Assembly: GCA_905221605.1 (NCBI GenBank)
Contig: CAJNDS010001699.1
Location: forward strand, 1-10,545
Source of the DNA: Symbiodinium natans
Taxonomy: Eukaryota; Sar; Dinophyceae; Suessiales; Symbiodiniaceae
Length of the DNA stretch: 10,545 nt
Direction of reading: 5' to 3'
The notes beneath the pieces are model-generated. The model was given only the letters and a program-made list of their open reading frames with translations. It made no database searches and was not told the origin of the DNA. Both the position numbers and the translations under genes were made by a program. Shown here piece after piece: positions 6,831-10,545 of this stretch (positions are counted from its first letter, which is position 1; every line of letters starts with the position of its first letter).

Positions 6831-7250
6831 GTTTGGGGTTTAGGGTTTAGGGTTCATGGTTTAGGGTTTGGGGCTAGGCTTTCGGATTTGGGTTTAGGGT
6901 TCAGGATTTAGGGTTTAGGGCTAGGCTTTCGGGTTTGTGTTTAGGGGTAAGGTTTGGGCTTTGGGAACCTGATGCCCTGCGAGCTCAAAAGACTCGAACT
7001 TAGCATGGTTTAGGAAGTGGGGGTTAGAGGGCTCAGGGCTTATGGCCTTGGGTTTAGGATTTGGGGTGTAAGGCTTGTAGGGCGTAGAGGTTAGAGGGTT
7101 TGGGGTTTAGGGTGTCCGAGTGGAGCACCTCCTAAAAGCTGGCTCCCTCCCACCTGACTGAGCCTTAGCCTTAAAGCCCTTACACCTCGCCTCAGGCCCT
7201 AAACCCGGTTTAGGGTTTGGGATTTAGGGTTTAGGGTTTAGGGTTTCGTA
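6831..7250. repeat. Degenerate TTTAGGG arrays with short islands
   Basis: Diverged TTTAGGG/TTTGGGG units occupy 6831-6965, 7010-7112 and 7205-7250. Two islands interrupt them: 6966-7010 (open on both strands) and 7113-7197 (a + frame VRVEHLLKAGSLPPD runs to a stop at about 7163). Neither island has good splice signals on both sides. Confidence 0.8.
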
Positions 7251-7800
7251 GGGCAGAGTTTATCACAGTAGGCTTGTAGGATACCTGACTTGGTTATATA
7301 CTGTCGGTGCCACCACCCTCCAGCACGCCTAAAGCACTGCAACCCTACTAGATTCCCGTTTCAACGCTTACCCCTCCACCCCGCCCCCTCTTCCAGATGA
7401 AGTCGTCGAAGTCGATGGTCGATGGTAGCCTTTGTCACTGGCGTCGTCCTCCGGCACGAGAACGTCCAGGGCCCGTGTTGTCGGAAGGTAGGGCGCCCAA
7501 CGCCGGGGCGAGCGCAGCGATTTCTTCGAGCTGGTCTGGAGGGAGAACTCCTTCTGCGCGGCGCGCGCTGGATCCTCCACTCCACAGGTGCGCCGGCGTC
7601 CCGGGCAAACACTTGCGCTGCATCGGCAGAGTAGCCGTTTCGACTCTCACACTCGCATGTCAGGGTTTGGGCCTAGGACTACAGGAGCCACCCACCTCAA
7701 AGTCACGAAATGAATCGGCCCATTATCCCTCCCAGGCCTTGTCCTAGTGGAGGACTGCTAAACCATAAGCTCTGTTTCGTTTGTTTCGTTTGTTTCGTGT
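7251..7800. other. GC-rich unique region with possible exon from 7397
   Basis: A pyrimidine-rich tract (about 7370-7394) ending CTCTTCCAG at 7396 is the best acceptor here on the + strand. After it three + frames are open in part, for example GVVLRHENVQG and RSDFFELVWRENSFCAARAG, and - strand frames are open as well. High GC content keeps many frames open, so the right one cannot be chosen. A good-looking donor is GGAAG|GTAGGG near 7487. A nine-base GTTTCGTTT repeat (three units) lies at 7774-7800. Confidence 0.35.
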
Positions 7801-8282
7801 TTAGGGTTCAGGGTTCTTGGCAGGGTTGAAAGTTAAAGTTTAGGGTAGGGACAGTGCGCCATTTTTAAATCAAATGGGTCCTCCACCCTAAACCCCAATC
7901 CCGAAACCAGAAGACTTGAAACCTGGCTCCGTTGACCCATCATCCACCCTGACACAATCCCTGCGTCCCAGTCACGCCAAGAAACTGATGGAAGCCAGAC
8001 CGAATGACCGAACATCCCAACACCCCTACTGCACCCGAAATGCCTTCGCACCCCAGTGCCCTTCCCACTCCCTTCCCGATTTATCTAGGGCTGGGTAAAC
8101 GCAGGGCTTATACGGCTGGGGATCGGGCAAGGAACCCAAGGGGGCAAGGGGTAGGGCAGGGTAGGGCAGGGTTCGGGCCTAAGCAATATATCCAGCCCGA
8201 AACTTTGCCTTATGAAGTATGTTAACATCAACTAAACTACTGAACCGAAAACCAGACTACAATACTTGAAGCCTACACGAAC
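7801..8282. other. Mostly unique stretch, no recognised gene
   Basis: A short diverged TTTAGGG patch (7798-7850) is followed by unique sequence. Its + frame from 7916 contains SHAKKLMEARPND and has no motif that I know. A ten-base GTAGGGCAGG duplication lies at 8151-8170. No paired splice signals define an exon. Confidence 0.4.
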
Positions 8283-8430
8283 CCTGAAACCCTAAAGGGT
8301 AGGGTTTCGAGATTTAGGGTTCAGGGGTTTATGATCTAGGGTTCAGGGTTAGGGTTTAGGGTTTAGGGTTTAGGGTTTAGGGTTTAGGGTTTAGGGTTTA
8401 GGGTTTAGGGTTTAGGGTTTAGGGTTTAGG
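8283..8430. repeat. TTTAGGG array
   Basis: Variant units (TTTCGAG, TTCAGGGG, ATCTAGG) precede about 11 perfect TTTAGGG units at 8351-8430. Confidence 0.96.
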
Positions 8431-8609
8431 GTTAGGGTTTTTGGGGTTTAGGGTATTTGGGGTTTAGGGTTTAGGGTTTAGGGTTTAGGGTTTAGGGTTA
8501 GGGTTTTTGGGGTTTAGGGTATTTGGGGTTTAGGGTTTAGGGTTTAGGGTTTAGGGTTAGGGTTTTTGGGGTTTAGGGTATTTGGGGTTTAGGGTTTAGG
8601 GTTTAGGGG
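8431..8609. repeat. Higher-order repeat built from TTTAGGG variants
   Basis: Three copies start near 8431, 8497 and 8556. Each begins GTTAGGGTTTTTGGGG, continues TTTAGGGTATTTGGGG, then runs into perfect TTTAGGG units. Spacings are 66 and 59 bases, a difference of exactly one heptamer. This shows recent duplication of a marked segment rather than simple slippage of one unit. Confidence 0.93.
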
Positions 8610-8697
8610 TCTTCAATTCCAAAAAGATGCCCTCCTCTGCACTGCGAGTTGCTGATGCGCAGCCACTGAGCAGCCGTGGTGTCGAGGCCGCCGGCTC
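8610..8697. other. Unique island between two TTTAGGG arrays
   Basis: An 88-base island. On the + strand a frame reads SALRVADAQPLSSRGVEAAG and the right edge gives CTCGG|GTTTAG as a possible donor, with GATGCGCAG as a possible acceptor. On the - strand GGLDTTAAQWLRISNSQC is also open and looks equally protein-like. Probably an exon, strand undecided. Confidence 0.3.
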
Positions 8698-8817
8698 GGG
8701 TTTAGGCCTTAGGGTTTAGGGCTAGGGTTTAGGGCTTAGGGTTTAGGATTTTGGGTTTAGGGTTTAGGGTTTAGGGTCTAGGGTTTAGGGTTTAGGTTTA
8801 GGGTTTAGGGTTCGGGG
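8698..8817. repeat. TTTAGGG array with variants
   Basis: About fifteen TTTAGGG-type units including TTTAGG deletions and GGCTTAGGG variants, ending TTCGGGGGTT. Confidence 0.93.
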
Positions 8818-8921
8818 GTTAGTCCTGTTTGCGGGTAGTTCTCTAAATTCGGGTCCCTTGTTGAGAGGTCCTTTGGGTAAGGTGCCGTACTTTATAGGGG
8901 CCCCCAAACTTAATTTTAACG

Positions 8922-9119
8922 CTACGCGACCCGCCTCGGCCCGGCCCAGCGCATCCGCGTGAGCATGGTGATTCCGCAGTGCCCAAGTCGCTGGGGGGCA
9001 GGGGGGGGGGGCAGGGGGAAGGGGGCAGGGGGGGGGGGGGGGGGGGGGGGGGAGACAGGGAGCTGTTCTGACAAGCTATACACCTTCGGCCCGAGGCCTC
9101 GGCGGATTTTGAGATCCAC
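8922..9119 (-). CDS. Candidate exon pair around a poly-C tract, unknown product (weak)
   Basis: On the - strand, 9119-9057 contains VDLKIRRGLGPKVYSLSEQL followed by CCT|GTCTCC, a possible donor. A 60-base almost pure pyrimidine tract follows (complement of 8993-9053) and ends CCCCCCAG at 8991. Then 8990-8922 reads RLGHCGITMLTRMRW and ends at TAG 8924-8922. The tract is a multiple of three, so it also reads as a proline run without splicing. The + strand is a serious rival: 8921-8995 reads RYATRLGPAQRIRVSMVIPQ and 9058-9117 reads SCSDKLYTFGPRPRRILRST to a stop. Only one can be right. Confidence 0.22.
   Translation of the reverse strand: MDLKIRRGLGPKVYSLSEQLPVSPPPPPPPPAPFPLPPPPAPQRLGHCGITMLTRMRWAGPRRVA
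8993..9053. repeat. Poly-G tract
   Basis: Runs of 6, 11, 5, 5 and 25 G are separated by CA or AA. The exact length of the 25-base run (9028-9052) is uncertain in any assembly. The tract could form G-quadruplexes, or act as a polypyrimidine tract for a - strand gene. Confidence 0.95.
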
Positions 9120-9129
9120 TCTTTGAGTG

Positions 9130-9475
9130 TGGATGGTTTAGGGTTTAGGGTTTAGGTCGCAGGATTTGGGGCTTAGGTTTTAGGGCCTAGGGTCCATGCG
9201 TTTATTGAATTAGGGTCCCCTTGTAGATCTAGATCATAAGCAGAGCCCGAAAAGGGACCCCTGATTTAGAACAGTGCCCATGTCGGTCTGTAAACCCCAA
9301 ACCCCCAAAAGCTAAACCCAACGACCCAAACCCTACGGCCTGCCCTGGCACTCGATGCTCTTTCACGCATGATTCTTCAGCCTGCGCGAAATGTTTTTCG
9401 GAAACAGCCCTCGAACCTAAACCCGCAAACTCTAAACCCTTAGCCGTCAGCCGCAAATCCTGCACCCTGAACCCT
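9130..9475. other. Sparse repeats with a unique island
   Basis: TTTAGGG variants (9135-9195) are followed by unique sequence to about 9290, then diverged CCCTAAA. The island 9340-9418 is open on both strands: + ALDALSRMILQPARNVFRKQ and - AVSEKHFAQAEESCVKEHRV. Neither has splice sites good enough to choose. Confidence 0.4.
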
Positions 9476-9884
9476 AAACCCCGAATCCGAAACCCTACAC
9501 CCTAAGCCTTAAACCCTAAACCCTGAACCCTAAACCCCAAATACCCCAAACCCTAAACCCCAAACCCTAAACCCTAAAGCCTAAACCCTAAGCCCTAAGC
9601 CCTAACCCTAAACCCTAAACCCTAAACCCTAAACCCTAAACCCTAAACCCTAAACCCTAAACCCTAAACCCTAAACCCTAAACCCTAAACCCTAAACCCT
9701 AAACCCTAAACCCTAAACCCTAAACCCTAAACCCTAAACCCTCAAACCTAAACCCTAACCCCTAAACCCTAAACCCTAAACCCTAAACCCTAAACCCTAA
9801 ACCCTAAACCCTAAACCCTAAACCCTAAACCCTAAACCCTAAACCCTAAACCCTAAACCCTAAACCCTAACCCTAAACCCTAAC
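9476..9884. repeat. Longest CCCTAAA array of the window
   Basis: Variants at 9476-9605 lead into two perfect runs: 9606-9742 (about 19.5 units) and 9760-9870 (about 16 units), separated by CTCAAACCTAAACCCTAAC. The right end stops just before the GCAG acceptor of the exon candidate at 9893. Confidence 0.98.
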
Positions 9885-9892
9885 CCCTGCAG

Positions 9893-9953
9893 CGCAGGAG
9901 CACCGAGCCGATCCCGCACTGAGGGCGGCACTGGAGCGGCTGGATGCCGTCAG
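9893..9953 (+). CDS. Candidate exon, helical peptide, unknown product
   Basis: CCCCTGCAG (9892) or CTGCAGCGCAG|G (9897) can serve as acceptor. The second matches the AG-then-G form of the ABC-F exons. The right edge GTCAG|GTACTG (9953/9954) is a strong donor. The frame reads EHRADPALRAALERLDAVR with no stop; its Ala/Leu/Glu/Arg spacing suggests an amphipathic helix. The island is bracketed by CCCTAAA on the left and TTTAGGG on the right, as at ABC-F exon 2. The peptide is too short for a family. Among the unidentified islands this has the best pair of splice sites. Confidence 0.42.
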
Positions 9954-9971
9954 GTACTGGGGAGAGTCGTT

Positions 9972-10122
9972 CAGGGTTTAGGGTTTAGGGTTTAGGGTTT
10001 AGGGCTAGGGTTTAGGGTTCAGGGTTTAGATTTTAGGGTTTGGCGTTCAGGCTTAAATGGTTTAGGGTTAAACGGTTTAGGGTTTAGGGTTTAGGGTTTT
10101 CGGGTTTAGGGTTTAGGGGTAG
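9972..10122. repeat. TTTAGGG array with variants
   Basis: Five clean units followed by variants (GCTAGGG, TTCAGGG, TTTAGATT, TTAAACGG), opposite in orientation to the array at 9476-9884 across the exon candidate. Confidence 0.94.
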
Positions 10123-10369
10123 ATCTTACGTGCAGGTTCAATGGCAGGTCTCGGTAGGGCTATAGGAAGGGCAGCGGTGTGTTGAAACATGTTGGGGCAT
10201 AATCTTACGGTACATTACTTCGATTCCGGTGTACAACGTTCGACTTTTTCATGCACCTCCGAACATGTGGGGCACCAACCCTATTGCAATTGTTCGGGCA
10301 ACGAGCCGTCGGGCACCAACCCTAATGCCATTCCGAACAGGCGGACAGGGATTAGGGTTGACGGCCTAA
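10123..10369. other. Unique stretch with a direct repeat
   Basis: GGGCACCAACCCTATTGCAA begins a 22-base segment at 10270-10291 that recurs with two mismatches at 10311-10332, a 41-base period. CCGAACA at 10259-10265 pairs with TGTTCGG at 10291-10297, and CCGAACA recurs at 10333-10339. The + open frame 10189-10383 crosses the repeat and has no known motif. Confidence 0.6.
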
Positions 10370-10505
10370 GGTTTAGGGTTTAGGGTTCAGGGTTTAGGGT
10401 TTAGGGTTTAGGGTTTAGGGCTAGGGTTTAGGGTTCAGGGCGTAGGAATCAGGGTCCAAGGCCAGGGTTTAGGGTTCAGGGCCTAGGTTTTTTAGGTTCT
10501 AGGGC
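10370..10505. repeat. TTTAGGG array with variants
   Basis: Six TTTAGGG-type units, then increasingly diverged ones (CTAGGG, TTCAGGG, CGTAGGAATC) toward about 10505. The last 40 bases of the window are unique, with no call possible. Confidence 0.92.
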
Positions 10506-10545
10506 GATGTGTGGTGATTATGTGCCTCGTCGCCCTTAAAGGAAG

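Noticed and set aside
7361-7650. Several overlapping open frames on both strands
   Set aside because: High GC content without stop codons explains most of them. No frame has a recognisable motif or matching splice sites on both sides, so no single gene is called.
9476-9884. True chromosome end
   Set aside because: Arrays change orientation many times, are interrupted by unique islands and lie mid-window. They are interstitial, although a subtelomeric location cannot be excluded.

Overview
This is eukaryotic nuclear DNA. No bacterial gene organisation is visible. It is dominated by dispersed arrays of the seven-base telomere-type repeat CCCTAAA/TTTAGGG (plant, green-alga and dinoflagellate type), plus microsatellites and a complex 21-base satellite. 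Short GC-richer islands sit between the arrays, and several read as exons. The best-supported gene fragment is easiest to read with GA-AG introns and exons that begin right after AG. That, with interstitial telomere-type repeats inside introns, points to a dinoflagellate, possibly a Symbiodiniaceae-like alga. This is an inference; no rRNA, tRNA or spliced leader was seen to confirm it.

Layout: (1) 1-890 holds a GTGC microsatellite, a poorly defined unique stretch with a weak two-exon candidate (395-680), and an AT-rich block. (2) 893-1245 holds degenerate CCCTAAA/CCCCAAA repeats. (3) 1273-2046 is a satellite of 21-base units in alternating orientation, with four kinds of linker recurring in a fixed order. 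(4) 2152-3599 is the 3' part of an ABC-F type ATPase gene on the + strand: small exons at 2289-2327, 2479-2541, 3212-3329 and 3409-3599, with introns filled by telomere-type repeats. (5) 3600-10545 is a mosaic of CCCTAAA and TTTAGGG arrays. They surround short unique islands, of which 3719-3804, 5392-5448, 6762-6830 and 9893-9953 look most like + strand exons. Longer unique stretches (3932-4600, 6068-6740, 7251-7800, 7850-8285, 8817-9130, 10123-10370) give no recognisable protein.

The most interesting pattern is architectural. Exon-like islands repeatedly have CCCTAAA arrays on their left and TTTAGGG arrays on their right. An intron between two such islands therefore starts with TTTAGGG and ends with CCCTAAA. 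Its RNA ends would be complementary and could fold together, bringing the splice sites close. At several islands the first GTTTAGG or GTTTGGG of the right-hand array is itself the candidate GT donor. Apart from the ABC-F fragment, no function could be assigned, and all exon limits are read by eye.
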